In this document: in pieces, positions 34,990 to 45,061 of the stretch
Numbering within the stretch: the first letter of the stretch is position 1
Layout of the letters: the number at the start of each line of letters is the position of its first letter
Assembly (NCBI RefSeq): GCF_002099425.1
Contig: NW_018343955.1
Coordinates: 11,332,001-11,396,000, forward strand
Direction: 5' to 3'
Length of the DNA stretch: 64,000 nucleotides
DNA from: Phascolarctos cinereus
Taxonomy: Eukaryota > Chordata > Mammalia > Diprotodontia > Phascolarctidae
Notes under the pieces: model-generated
Told to the model about the DNA's origin: nothing
Database searches by the model: none
The model's input: the letters and a program-made list of their open reading frames with translations, nothing else
Program-made: the position numbers and the translations under genes

Positions 34990-35870
34990 CTTTTCATCAA
35001 GAATGTTTGAAAGTCCTCTATTTTACTGAATGACCATTTTTTTCTCCTGAAGGATTATACTCAGTTTTGCTGGGTAGGTGATGCTTGGTTGTAATCCTAT
35101 CTCCTTTAACCTCCAGAATATTATACTCCAAGCCCTCTGGTCCCTTAATAAAGAAGCTGCTAAATCTTGTGTTATCCTGATTGTGTTTCCACAATACTTG
35201 AATTGTTTCTTTCTGGCTGCTTGCAATATTTTCTCCTTGACTGGAAACTCTGGAATTTGGCTACAATATTCCTAGGAGTTTTCCTTTGGGGATCTCTTTC
35301 AGGAGATGATCAGTGGATTCTTTCCATTTCCATTTTATCCTCTGGTTCTAGAATATCAGGGCAGTTTTCCTTGATCATTTCTTGAAAGATGATGTTTAGG
35401 CTCTTTTTTTGATCATCACTTTCAGTTAGTCTAATAATTTTTGAATTATCTCTCCTAGATCTATTTTACAGATCAGTTGTTTTTCCAGTGAGATATTTCA
35501 CATTGTCTTCTATTTTTTCATTCTTTTGGTTTTGTTTTACAGTATCTTAATTTCTCATAAAGTCACTGTCTTTCAATTGATCCATTCTAATTTTTAAGGA
35601 AGTATTTTCTTCAGTAAGCTTTTGGGCCTCCTTTTCCATTTGGCCAATTTTGCTTTTTAAGGCATTCTTTTCCTCATTGGCTTTTTGGACTTCTTTTGCC
35701 ATTTGGGTTAGGCTATTTTTTAAGGTGTTATTTTCTTCAATATTATTTTTGGTCTCCTTTAGCAAGCTGTTGACTTGTTCATGATTTTCTTGCATCGTTC
35801 TCATTTCTCTACCCAGTTTTTCCTCTACTTCTCTTACTTGCTTCTCAATATCCTTTTATGAGCTCTTCTA
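34990..35870 (-). pseudogene. ORF1p remnant of L1 'B'
   Basis: The minus frame 35,804-35,547 encodes about 85 residues with a strong heptad pattern ('NNTLKNSLTQMAKEVQKANE', 'KSKIGQMEKEAQKLTEEN'). This is the coiled coil by which L1 ORF1p trimerises. Further on, minus 35,226-35,023 contains 'YCGNTIRITQDLAASLLRDQ' and 'WSIIFWRLKEIGLQPSITYP', the conserved ORF1p carboxy-terminal RNA-binding domain. The order coil then CTD is right for L1 ORF1, a nucleic-acid chaperone that coats its own RNA. The frame between the two parts is not continuous, so this is a decayed gene. It is the best preserved protein remnant in the window. Confidence 0.85.
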
Positions 35871-37645
35871 TGGCCTGGGACTGATTCATATTTTTCTTGG
35901 AGGCTTTGGATGTAGGAGCTTTGACTTTGTTGTCTTCTTCTGTTTACATGTTTTGATCTTCTTTGTCACCAAAGAAAGATTCTATGATCTGACTTTTTTG
36001 TGCAGTTTGCTCATTTTTGCAGCCAATTACTTGAGTTTTAAACTCTTTGTGAAGGTAAGAGTCTGCTTCCAGTGTAGAGAATGTACTCTCCCAAGCTTCA
36101 GGGGTTTTGTGCAGCTGTTTTCAGAGATTCTTCTAGGGACCTGTAAGTTTTCAGTTCATCCAAGGTGGTACAATCAAGGGTGAGGTGTTTACTCCTTTAC
36201 TGACATGGGCTCTGGTATGAGTGACCTCAAACACTCTTTTCTGCCTTGGAACTGTGAGGAGGATTCCCTCTTCACCGCCCCTATGAGCTCCACCCTGACA
36301 GCCCTCCTCCCCACCCTAGGACTGCCACCCAGAACTGTGACCCAGATCCAAGCAGGACAAAGCAAGAGAGTCCTGCTTCAGCACCAGCAAAGAGACCCCT
36401 GCAATCCCCCTCTGATCAGCCACTTGATTCCCCCTTAGTCTGTGGGCCAAAAGCTCAGGAAGCAGCCGACACCCCACCCTGGGGCTGTGCTGGGACTAGG
36501 GCAAGCAGGGACTAGGGACAAGCTCCTCTCTCAATGTGGTCAGACACACCTTTCCTATTGACCTTCTAAGTTGTCTTTGGCATTTGTGGGTTGAGAAATC
36601 TGCCACAGCTCCCCATGATTCAATCCCCTGAGGCCTATTCCAGGTTCACTGAGGCCCTGTTTTTATTTGCGCACCTGTGCTGAACTGTGCTCATTTCCCA
36701 GCGGGCACAATAGACCTTTCCAATCAACCATCCAGGTTGTCTTGGGCAGGAAATATGTTTCACTCTGTCTTTTTGTGGATTCTGCTGCTCTAGAATTTGT
36801 TTAGAGCCATTTTTTTACAGGGTATTTGGAGGGGTTTGGGGGAAAGCTCAAGCAAGTCACTGCTTGTACTCTGCCATCTTCTCTCTGCCCAGTATAATTT
36901 CTTGAAATATGATGTCTAAGCTCTTTTTTGATCATGTTTTCAGGTAGTCTGATAACTATTAAATGCTCTCTCTTTAATCTATTTTCAGTTCAGTTGTTTT
37001 TCCAATGCAATATTTCCCATTTTTTCTTTTTTTCATCCTTTTGACTTTGCTTTATCGTTTCTTGATGTCACATGAAGTTATTAGCTTCTATTTGCTTATA
37101 TGTTTTAAAGGTATTCATCAGGGAGCTTTTGTATCTCTTTTTACATTTGGCCAATTTTATTTTTAAGTTGTTTTCTCCAGTATTTTTTTGTGCCTCTTTT
37201 ACCACTCTGTCAATGTTCTTTTCATAATTCTCTTGCATCACTGTCATATATTTTCCCATTTTCCTCAGCTTGTGTTTAATTTGCATAATTGCTTATACCT
37301 GTTTTCATGCTATTTTCTTCTTCTGATTTTGTGTGTTGTTCTTCCCTGACACCATAGTCACTTTTTATGATCAGGTCTCTTTTTGCTGTTGTTTGTTCAT
37401 TTTTCCAGCCTCTTTATTCACTTTGAATTTCATATTAAAGTTGGGCTCTGCTCCCTTGGAAGTCAGGGGGAGAACTCTCCCAAGCTTCAGGCTTATTTTG
37501 CTGCTAAAAAACTGGGATTCTGAAAGCTTTTGGTGGTTCCAAGGTAATGTGATCCTTAGAGATGTGTCATCACTGCTCTCCTGGCTTGTGCTTTAGTCTT
37601 TACCCAGGAAGGGCCTCAGCTCCTCCGTAGACATAAGTGTTAGAG

Positions 37646-37800
37646 GGGCAGCTAGGTGGCACAATGAATAGAGCTCTAGCCTTGGAGTAAGGAGTACCTG
37701 AGTTCAAATCTGGCCTCAGACACTTGACGCTTACTACCTGTGTGACCCTGGGCTTATCACTTAACCCTGATTGCCTCATCCAAAAGCAACAACAATAACA
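37646..37800 (+). mobile_element. Short tRNA-derived SINE (WSINE1-like) inside L1 'A'
   Basis: Head 'ggcagctaggtggcacaatg', B box 'gagttcaaatctggcctcag', end 'cttaaccctgattgcctc' with an AACAACAATAACAA tail. Flanks 'agacataagtgttag' and 'agatataagtgttag' form a 15-bp duplication with one mismatch, so the insertion is well defined. Confidence 0.92.
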
Positions 37801-38287
37801 AAGATATAAGTGTTAGTGCTTTTCTCGGCCCTGGGACTGTGACCAAGTTTTCTCCTCTTCTGCAGCTGCAAGTGCTATAGCTCCTCTCTGCCTTGGAACT
37901 GCAATCCAGAGCTACATAGAGGCCATGGAATTGCAACTCCTAGTCCGGTTCCCAGTGTCACATCAGGGTCCCCTATAATCTCTTTCTGACCACTTTTCCA
38001 ATCCTCTTACAATCCATGGGTTGAGAGCTCTGGAAGCTCTCACTGTTGCTGTTGCAGCCACTTCCAAGGCCCATTGCTGGTGTTGCCTCATGTAGGCCCC
38101 AGGTCAGCCCCTACCCCAGTGTCATAGACCTTGCCTTCTGACCTCTTAAGTTGTCTTGGTCTGGGAAAATGTCTTACCCTGATCTTCTGTTGGCTATGCT
38201 GCTCCAAAGCTTGATTTAAAGTTGTTCAGAGGGGAATGTTGGAAGAGTTCAGCTGTGTTGCTGCCTCTATTCCACCATCTTGGCTCA

Positions 38288-39080
38288 TGAATGTTTCTTT
38301 TCAGCAAATTTAATTCTTAATGTTGTCTTTCCTCAGGCAGCAGATTCAGATGAGGATCTCAGGGTGTTTATCTGTGACCTTTGGGTATCCACTAAAAATA
38401 TCCACCTGGGGAGCCAGCCCTGAAGTATGGAAAAGTAGAAGACGGAATCTTGCCACAGCTAAAGGTGCTTTGCTTGCCAATGATAAGTAGCCAGAGCCAT
38501 GATCAGTGTCTTAAGTCAGGAAAAGGGCAAAGGGGGAGTACAAATTCAAAACACCACCTATGAAGGGAGGAATAAAAGTGCCTAGGAACAACCCAGGGTT
38601 GTTCCACTTGGATTCTTCACCACTCAGTAAATACACATGTATCTGAAACACATTTGGCCAAGGCCTGTCCTGCACCTTTCCCATATTTCACTTATTAATT
38701 TCAGAAAGTCCAGCAAAGGCAGAGAGGAGCAGACAGAAGAAGATACTCTGTCCAGGCAGGCAGAGAATCATGTCCAGGAAACTCTTAATAAGTTTAATAA
38801 GGATCCAGGCTGAAAAACTAAGCAATGAAATGTTCAGCAATCAGCTACCTTCTGACATTCTTGACTGACTGCCTTTCTCTTCTAGGCAGTGTTTTCAGGG
38901 CTATAATGCTGGGGATCAGTGTCCAGATGGGATCTAACATACATGAATAGATACATGGGGTCCAGTCTGTTTTTGCCTGCCACTCTATCAGTAGGGGGGA
39001 GGATAACTGCCTTAGTTTCAGGACCTTAGAGCCTACCTTGCTGAAACCTAGGTAGGCACTTTGCTCTTCCTCTCCTCTGT
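38288..39080. other. Unassigned stretch with a perfect hairpin
   Basis: About 790 bp with no recognised repeat. At 38,585-38,605 'ggaacaaccc' and its exact reverse complement are separated by one base. A 119-codon minus frame (38,845-39,204) runs from the adjacent SINE into this area and is mostly SINE-derived at its start, so it is not called as a gene. Confidence 0.5.
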
Positions 39081-39084
39081 ATAC

Positions 39085-39225
39085 TTTTTTGGCAAGGTAA
39101 TCGGGGTTAAATGACTTATACAAGGTTACACAGCTGGTAAGTGTCAAGTGTCTGAGGCTGAATTTGAACTCAGGTCCTGACTCCAGGACTGGTGCTCTAT
39201 CCATTGCACTGCCTAGCTGCCCTTT
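39085..39225 (-). mobile_element. Short tRNA-derived SINE (WSINE1-like)
   Basis: 'ggcaaggtaatcggggttaa', 'aggttacacagctggtaagt', 'gaatttgaactcaggtcctg', 'gcactgcctagctgccc'. Full length, reverse. Confidence 0.9.
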
Positions 39226-39261
39226 CTCTGCATACTTTCTGAGGAAACCAGATTTACCCCC

Positions 39262-39407
39262 CTTTTTTTGCTTTTTTCCCCCCCAGGCAATTGGGGTTAA
39301 GTGACTTTCCCAAGGTCACACAGCTAGTAAGTGTCAAATGTTTGGTCTGAGGTCGGATTTGAACTCAGGTCCTCCTGACTTCAGGGCCAGTGCTCTATCC
39401 ACTATCT
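39262..39407 (-). mobile_element. Short tRNA-derived SINE (WSINE1-like), second copy in line
   Basis: Reverse copy 37 bp after the previous one and in the same orientation: 'caggcaattggggttaagtg', 'aaggtcacacagctagtaag', 'gcgctctatccac'-like end near 39,400. The head is lost, and the segment around 'tttggtctgaggtcgg' is slightly expanded. Confidence 0.88.
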
Positions 39408-39429
39408 TTTTAGTACTATTTTAAAAAAA

Positions 39430-39890
39430 AAGAGCAATGGAACAAGAACCAGAAGCAATTTAACTTAGTAGAAAAATGTTCAATAAACTTTCGGATAACA
39501 ACTATGGAGTAAGGAGTCTCTAGTTGACAAAAACCATTGGGAGAACTGGAAAGTAGTCACATAAACTAAGTTTAGATGAGCACTTTATTGAATAAACCAC
39601 AATAAGCTCCAAATGGATACAAAAATATAAAATGTCATATTTTTGAAAATAGAGGGAAAAAAGATTTTCTTTTCTTTTTTTTAAACTATGACTACGGGGA
39701 GACTTTTTATCTATAACAAAGGGTAAAGAAGCTCATAAAAGATAAAATGGATTATTTCAATCATGAAATTAAAAATCTGCACAAGCAAAATAAATCAGAA
39801 GATGAATAGTTGGAAAAAATTTTGATAACAAAATTCTTTGATGAAGACAATATTTAACATAATTAAGGAATCAATATACATATTAATTAA
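39430..39890 (+). mobile_element. L1-type LINE ORF2 fragment
   Basis: The plus strand carries debris of the ORF2 carboxy-terminal half: 'ccattgggagaactggaaag' (cf. 50,970-50,990 in element F), 'agctccaaatggatacaaaa', and 'aaaatggattatttcaatca' (Lys-Trp-Ile-plus-basic pattern). No 3' end is present, and no frame is open. Confidence 0.6.
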
Positions 39891-39894
39891 CAAG

Positions 39895-40245
39895 GGCCTT
39901 TCTTTAGTTGGGAGTTTTTAAAGATGGGGGGAGGCATGGATATGTGTGTAGGTAACAGGGAACAGCCAATAGACTAGGAGGGATGGATAACAGAAGGACA
40001 AATGAGATAGAACAAGATCACTTGTGTATGTAGAGTTTGATTTGGCAACAAGAAGGGCTACCTCTTCAAGTGAGATAGAGATGAAGAAAGAGATAGAGGG
40101 GGAATATAAGATAAGGAATGGAGAAGAAGAAACTCTAAATGAATAGCCTCATTTTTTATTTTGGTGGGGGAATATGAAGCAAAATCCTCAGCTGAGAGGG
40201 TAGGGAAAATGGAGGTCTCATGAGAGGTATTTATGGAGGGTTGAA
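39895..40245 (-). mobile_element. L2 fragment, reverse
   Basis: 'gaacagccaatagactagga', 'atggataacagaaggacaaa', 'agaagggctacctcttcaag', 'aatcctcagctgagagggta' follow the reverse of L2 coding sequence in marsupials. Confidence 0.68.
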
Positions 40246-40284
40246 TTTCTCATTTCTCTCAGCCTCCACATCTAAACATGTGCC

Positions 40285-40430
40285 AAGTCAATTCTACCAC
40301 CCCAGTATCTCACACCTATCTCCTCTCCGTTAACATGCTCACCTCCTTAATTTAGGCCCTCATTACCTATTATCAATACCTATTTCCAAATGGTTTTCCA
40401 GCTTATCTAAGCTATATTCTAACATACAAT
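40285..40430 (+). mobile_element. L2 fragment
   Basis: 'cacctccttaatttaggccc' and 'tcattacctattatcaatac' resemble the L2 sense strand ('ctcaattcaggccctcatc'). Short and diverged, facing the reverse L2 piece just before it. Confidence 0.5.
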
Positions 40431-40479
40431 ACATGCTGTAATTTCTGGTTTGTACTTGACATACTTCCTTTCATACTAT

Positions 40480-40577
40480 ACACATACACACACACACACA
40501 TATATATATGTATGTATATGTATATGTACATATACACATGTGTATGTATATATATATACACACAAACATATACACAT

Positions 40578-40626
<49 letters not shown>
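40480..40626. repeat. Compound (CA)n-(TA)n-(CATA)n microsatellite
   Basis: A short (CA)n, then TATG/TACA units, then an almost pure TA tract at about 40,584-40,626. It produces artificial Tyr-Ile and His-Thr frames on both strands. Confidence 0.97.
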
Positions 40627-40629
<3 letters not shown>

Positions 40630-40757
40630 GTTATTTAGGATTTTTGTGCAAAAGCTATGCTTTGTGGATGAATTGGCATTACTTCCTAGAAAATATACCA
40701 ACAGAATGCCATAAACTCCTTAAACAAATGCCCTTTGGTCTTTTCATTAAACAACAC

Positions 40758-40902
40758 TTTTTTTTTTTCTAGGCAATGGGGTTAAGTGACTTGTCCAGGG
40801 CCATGCAGCTAGTGAATGTTGTGTGTCTAAGGCTGCATTTGAACTCAGGTCCTCCTGACTCCAGGGCTGGTGGTCTATCCACTGTGCCACCTAGCTGCCC
40901 CC
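40758..40902 (-). mobile_element. Short tRNA-derived SINE (WSINE1-like)
   Basis: A T run at 40,759-40,769, 'ggcaatggggttaagtgact', 'gccatgcagctagtgaatgt', 'gcatttgaactcaggtcctc' and 'ccacctagctgcccc'. Full length, reverse, well preserved. Confidence 0.92.
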
Positions 40903-41771
40903 AAATGACACTTCTTAAGGACCTTTCTTTTGTTAGTGTTCAAGTTACTTAGAGATAAAGAAAACTCCATCAGTCTATTACTCGCAATTGGGTTTTTTTT
41001 TTTGCTTACTTATGCAATTTGTTGCTTTCTACTATTTTAACTTACATCTTAAACCCGTTAAAAGTGCTTTCCATATTTCCCAAAATAAGGACTTTATTGA
41101 TAATGCTCATTGAAACTTGAATGGAGCAGTCTTTTGCCAACTTGGTGTCTGAGACTATAGATGCTGGATTTCTGTATCTTCTCCTGAAGAGATTTTGAGC
41201 AGAGAAAAGAAAGACGCATGTTTCAATACTACCTCAGTCTTCCCATTTACCTAGTGAGTACCCTAGAATCCCTGGGAACTGGGAAATTGAATACCACTGG
41301 CATATAGACCTTTTCTGTTTAAAGAGGGAATATTGTCATTGGTGCTACCAGCTCCATGGACGGTCTTGCATGTTACCACCACATTAACCTTTTGGGAACT
41401 CTCACAAGCACCCCCAAAGTGTCTGAGACTGTAGCCCTCTACACTATTCAGAGAGCTGGTGAGCACTCAATTTGAGACACAGACCTAAGGAATGACAGCA
41501 CCTCCTTCTCTACCCTTCCTTCTTCAATAAACCTCATAGGGATACTTAACTCTTATGAATGGGATATTTTTGTATCCCTCTTTGTATTACTTAGTAGCAC
41601 TCTTTGTTCAATGACTTGCTACAAAAATCATTCATTTAGAGAACAAGTGCTACATGAAGAATATTGTATGGAAGAGTTGTAGAGGAGGTACAATGGGAAG
41701 GAAAGAGACTGGAGTCAATGGATTATTTTTATTTGGGTCTCCACAAGAAAAATTAGAAAGGGGAAATGACT
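40903..41771. other. Unassigned stretch
   Basis: Nothing recognised over about 870 bp. A 67-codon minus frame (41,263-41,466) has no domain. Confidence 0.5.
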
Positions 41772-42010
41772 AGATCTGAGCATGGCACTCCCTTACTCAA
41801 AAACCATCAGTGACTACCCATTGCTTTTAGGATAAAGTGCAAAAATTTTACCTTGGTTTCTACCCTACTTTCCAGGTTTATTTCTCTTTCACAATCTCTA
41901 TATTTCAGGCAAACTATCATTTGAAAGTCTATACTCCAGCTCAGATTCTTAAAATCTGGCCCACTTGTATTAGTGACACAAATACTTAGATTCCTTAAGA
42001 GTCTGGCCAA
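41772..42010 (+). mobile_element. L2 fragment
   Basis: Sense L2: 'gcactcccttactcaaaaac', 'catcagtgactacccattgc', 'ttttaggataaagtgcaaaa'. This is the segment preceding the L2 3' end. Confidence 0.8.
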
Positions 42011-42191
42011 TAGGGTGGATTTTTACTTGCCTGTTATTTTGGAGTCTAGTACCCTTAAACCTCTAGACCTCAACTCCACCACACACCCCAACTTAAGGCT
42101 TGGGTTGACTTAATTTGTGAGGCTGTTTAAAATAAATTAAAAAAAAGAAAGTCTATACTCCATCTCCTGCCTTAGAAGGGAAATTGAGGTT

Positions 42192-42630
42192 ACCAGTCAA
42201 TCAATCAATAAACATTTATTAAGCATCTACTATGTGCCAGGTACTATGCTAAGCTCTGGTAATGCATAAAAAGGTAAAAGACAGTCCCTGCCCTCAAGGA
42301 GCTTAAAACCTAACAGGGGAGACAACATGCAAATAAATATATACAAAGCAAGCCATATACAGGATAAATAGGAAATAATTAAGAGAGGAAAGACATTAGA
42401 ATTAAAAGGATTTGGGATTGGCCTCCTATAAAAGATAGGATTTTAGGTGGGACTTAAAGGAAACCAAGAAGACAGAAAGCAGAGTTGAAAATAGAGAACC
42501 TTCTAGGCATGGAAAATAGCCAGAAAAAAATGCCTAGAGCCAAGAGATGAAATGTCTTGTTTGTGGCACAGCCAAGAAAACCAGTGTCCCTGGATCGAGA
42601 AGTGGCAAGGAATAAAGTATAAGAAGATTG
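42192..42630 (-). mobile_element. L2 3' portion, reverse
   Basis: It starts at the L2 terminus 'aatcaatcaataaacattta', then 'catctactatgtgccaggta', 'cctgccctcaaggagcttaa', and continues upstream through 'ggacttaaaggaaaccaaga' and 'ttctaggcatggaaaatag' to about 42,630. Roughly 440 bp, one of the more complete L2 ends here. The TACA microsatellite follows. Confidence 0.85.
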
Positions 42631-42649
42631 AAAAGGTAGGAGGTAGGAG

Positions 42650-42674
42650 GAGAAATACATACATACATATATGT

Positions 42675-42729
<55 letters not shown>

Positions 42730-42745
42730 TACATACACACATATT
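42650..42745. repeat. (CATA)n-(TA)n-(CA)n microsatellite
   Basis: ACAT units, about 26 bp of TA, about 26 bp of CA, then ACATAC units. It causes repetitive Tyr-Ile/Val-Cys frames on the minus strand. Confidence 0.97.
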
Positions 42746-43204
42746 TGTGTCTAATGGTAGCCATCTCTAGGCTTGGGGAGGGGGAGAGGGAAAAAGGAAG
42801 TTACATGATAACTTTTTTATATATTTAAAAGGAATAGCAAGTTGTGCACAATAGATATGTGCAATCATCTTTTTTCTATTCTACTATATTAAGTACATGC
42901 TTATTTTATTTCTTAAGTTCAGAATAAAATAAAATTCAATTAAAAAAAGAAGAGGTCATGTTAGACTGAGAAGTCTACCTTATTGGTCAGGTTAATAGGC
43001 ATGTAACTTAGAAAATGCCAAAAGTATTTGTATTTCAGCAAAATATTTGACAAAGTCTCTACTAATGTGTTTGTGAACAAAATGATAATAGAATAGTCAG
43101 GTGGATTAAGAATTGGTTGAAATTATAGTACTCAAACACCTTTGGTTAATAAATCACTGTCAGCTTGAAAGCTCTAGTGGAATATACTAGAGATATGTCC
43201 TTGG

Positions 43205-43340
43205 ACTTGTTCATGACATAATAGGATTTAGAACTTGAAGGAATATTAGAAATCAGCCAGTCCATCATCTTTATTTTACATATAAGGAAACAGAGGCCCA
43301 GAGAGCTCAATTGGCTTGACCATAGTATATGCAACTTCTC
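43205..43340 (-). mobile_element. MIR-related SINE nested in CR1/L3
   Basis: 'ggatttagaacttgaaggaa', 'cagccagtccatcatcttta', 'aaggaaacagaggcccagag' is the reversed MIR with marsupial extension. Its head side has been cut by the SINE that follows. Confidence 0.78.
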
Positions 43341-43355
43341 TGATGTTGAATCCAA

Positions 43356-43501
43356 TTTTTTTTTGGCAAGGCAATTGGGATTAAGTGACTTCCCCAGGGT
43401 CATGCAGCTAGTAAGTGTCAAGTGTCTGAGGCTGGATTTGAACTCAGGTCCTCATGACTCCAGGGCCAGTGCTTTATCTACTGTACCATTTGGCTGCCCC
43501 A
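43356..43501 (-). mobile_element. Short tRNA-derived SINE (WSINE1-like) nested
   Basis: 'ggcaaggcaattgggattaa', 'agggtcatgcagctagtaag', 'gatttgaactcaggtcctca', 'accatttggctgcccc'. Full length, reverse. Confidence 0.9.
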
Positions 43502-43589
43502 GACCTTCTTATCACACCACACTATATTCTCTTCAATATTTTTGTTAATGATTTGGATGAAGAGATTGGTGATGTTACCAATAATCACT

Positions 43590-43875
43590 GACATTTATAT
43601 AGAATCTTAAATTTATAAAGTGCTGTTTATATATTTGTATATGTAAATACATACTTCTGTGTATAAACATACCCATAGTATCTGATATGATTCTAATAAT
43701 AATCCCATGAAGTAAATATTACAGATACTAACATTTCCATTCTACGGATGAGAAAACTGAGGCTTAAAGAGGTTGTATTTTGCTTATAATTACATGACTT
43801 GTTAGAGTTAAGAATGGGATTTGAATCTAGATCTTGTCTGGTAGTTTTCCTGTAATGCCATGTCCTCTGTCTAAT
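43590..43875 (-). mobile_element. MIR, reverse, nested in CR1/L3
   Basis: 'tgacatttatatagaatct', 'ataatcccatgaagtaaata', 'cggatgagaaaactgaggct', 'agaatgggatttgaatctag'. Near full length with a local TATAC-rich expansion at 43,625-43,660. Confidence 0.8.
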
Positions 43876-44534
43876 TGATGATATACCCTTGACCAAATTT
43901 GTAAATAACCATGCAGCTGTGAGGGAAAACTATAGAGAAAACAGAATCATGGTGCAAAAAAAGATTTCAGCGTGCTAGCCTAATGAGCCAAATCTAATCT
44001 AGTGAAATGGAATAAGGAAAAATGTGAAGCCCCATATATAGGTTTTTTAAAAAACCCAACAATTTAACTGCAGAAGTGTAGGAGGCATGACTAGACAATA
44101 TATTGTTCACTTGAAAAATACTTCAGAGTTTTAGTGGATTGCAATCTTTATGAGTCAACAGTGCTACCAGAAGCCAAAAAAATAATGTAACTTTGGGCTA
44201 CAATAATAAAAGTGAATTATCCAGATGTGGGTAGTTACAATCCCACTGTACTTTGCTGAAATCAAGGAACATATGAAGTGCTGTGTTCAACTTTAGATGC
44301 CACATTTCAGAACAAGCTGGTACTTACCCAAAGGAGGAGAATCAGGATGGCGAAGGGACAGGAAATCATGCAATGCACAGATCAATTGAAGGAACTAGAG
44401 CTGCTTAATCTGGAGACAGTAAGATTCAGGGAAAAGAGTTAAGCTAGGATGGCTGCTTGAAGGTGTTTGAACTTTTGTTTTCAGGAGATACACACTTTTG
44501 AAAGAGTATTGAACTTCCAGTAACAGGTCCTGAA

Positions 44535-44700
44535 GTCAGGAGGACCTGAGTTCAAGTCCGGCCTCAGACCAAACACTTGACACTTACTAGCTGTGTGATC
44601 CTGGGCAAGTCACTTAACCCCAATTGCCTAAAAAAAAAAAACCCAAATGGGGTCACAAAGAGTTGGACACTGTTGAAACAAATGAACAACAATAACAACA
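44535..44700 (+). mobile_element. Composite SINE: short-SINE body on a long-SINE tail
   Basis: The body 'gaagtcaggaggacctgagt', 'gtgatcctgggcaagtcact', 'aaccccaattgcct' is that of the short SINE and ends in an A run (44,630-44,641). Immediately after comes 'cccaaatggggtcacaaaga' with 'gttggacactgttgaaac' and AACAACAATAACAACA, the end of the long-tailed SINE. The head is missing. Either the short SINE landed in a long one, or the two recombined. Confidence 0.8.
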
Positions 44701-44754
44701 CATAAAGAAACCTGATTTGTATATGATCTCTAAGAACCATTCAGGTCCAAAGAC

Positions 44755-44850
44755 GTTATTCCTTGTATTTGTATTTACAGCCCCTAGCATATGCCTGGCA
44801 CATAGTAGGGGCTTAATATGCTTGTTGATGAATTGACTGATTGATACTAA
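44755..44850 (+). mobile_element. L2 3' end
   Basis: 'tatttacagcccctagcata', 'tgcctggcacatagtagggg', then TTGATGAATTGACTGATTGA repeats, the sense L2 terminus. Confidence 0.85.
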
Positions 44851-45061
44851 TGTTGGCTTCAAGTCTTATTCTTCATTGTGAAAGACAAAGCAATTTATAC
44901 TGGGGAATAAGGCCATGAGAACCAGGTTGGCTATAAGTTTTCTCAGAGTAATGCATGTTGATGATAGCTTATTTTACAGAAAAACTATCATCTGACAGTC
45001 TCTTGCTCTGAATTGCCTGGTGGGGCACACTGGAAGCCACTGAATTGTATACATTGGGAGT

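Larger units (their letters stand above)
33864..36890 (-). mobile_element. L1 'B', half-L1 (HAL1-like), nested in L1 'A'
   Basis: The minus-strand 5' end is 'gggcagagagaagatggcag' (reverse of 36,871-36,890). A 5'UTR of about 1 kb, ORF1 (about 35,870-34,990), a purine-rich inter-ORF region (about 34,870-34,310), and then directly a 3'UTR ending at a T run near 33,864 follow. ORF2 is missing except perhaps its first codons; the junction is near 34,300. Host L1 ORF1 text resumes on both sides: 'gttttcctttagaattta' left and 'tataatttcttgaaatatg' right, against the intact order 'ttttccttgataatttctt' in the copy at 59,600. So B inserted here with a short duplicated target around 'ataattt'. 5'UTR-ORF1-3'UTR without ORF2 is the defining layout of HAL1 elements, which depend on L1 machinery. 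Whether B belongs to a known marsupial HAL1 family needs a search. Confidence 0.8.
31555..38287 (-). mobile_element. L1 LINE 'A' (interrupted by L1 'B')
   Basis: Read on the minus strand this L1 runs from its 5' end near 38,287 to its 3' end near 31,555. The 5'UTR starts at 'gccaagatggtggaatagag' (reverse of 38,263-38,282) and runs to about 37,330. ORF1 follows, with a coiled-coil stretch at 37,068-37,286 (minus frame rich in Lys, Glu and Asn). ORF1 continues on the far side of element B at about 33,470-33,860. The inter-ORF region spans about 32,890-33,470 and a piece of the ORF2 endonuclease 32,597-32,890. At about 32,590 the sequence jumps directly to the ORF2 carboxy-terminal part and 3'UTR (31,560-32,580), so most of ORF2 (the RT) is gone. 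Without B the copy is only about 3.7 kb. It is not coding-competent. Confidence 0.85.
42945..44460 (+). mobile_element. CR1/L3-type LINE, long copy broken by three insertions
   Basis: Read on plus, it follows CR1/L3 from the RT end through the 3' region. Pieces include 'atttcagcaaaatatttgac', 'gtggattaagaattggttga', then after interruptions 'atttttgttaatgatttgga', 'ggcatgactagacaatatat', 'ttttagtggattgcaatctt', 'ttgaaggaactagagctgc'. Insertions are a reverse MIR (43,205-43,340), a reverse short SINE (43,356-43,500) and another reverse MIR (43,590-43,875). No open frame survives. It is the longest CR1/L3 remnant in the window. Confidence 0.8.

Noticed and set aside
36205-36438. A plus-strand frame of 77 codons with many prolines and threonines
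   Set aside because: It lies on the antisense of the L1 5'UTR, and a close relative is found at 62,901-63,242 in the miniature L1. It is repeat-derived, not a host gene.
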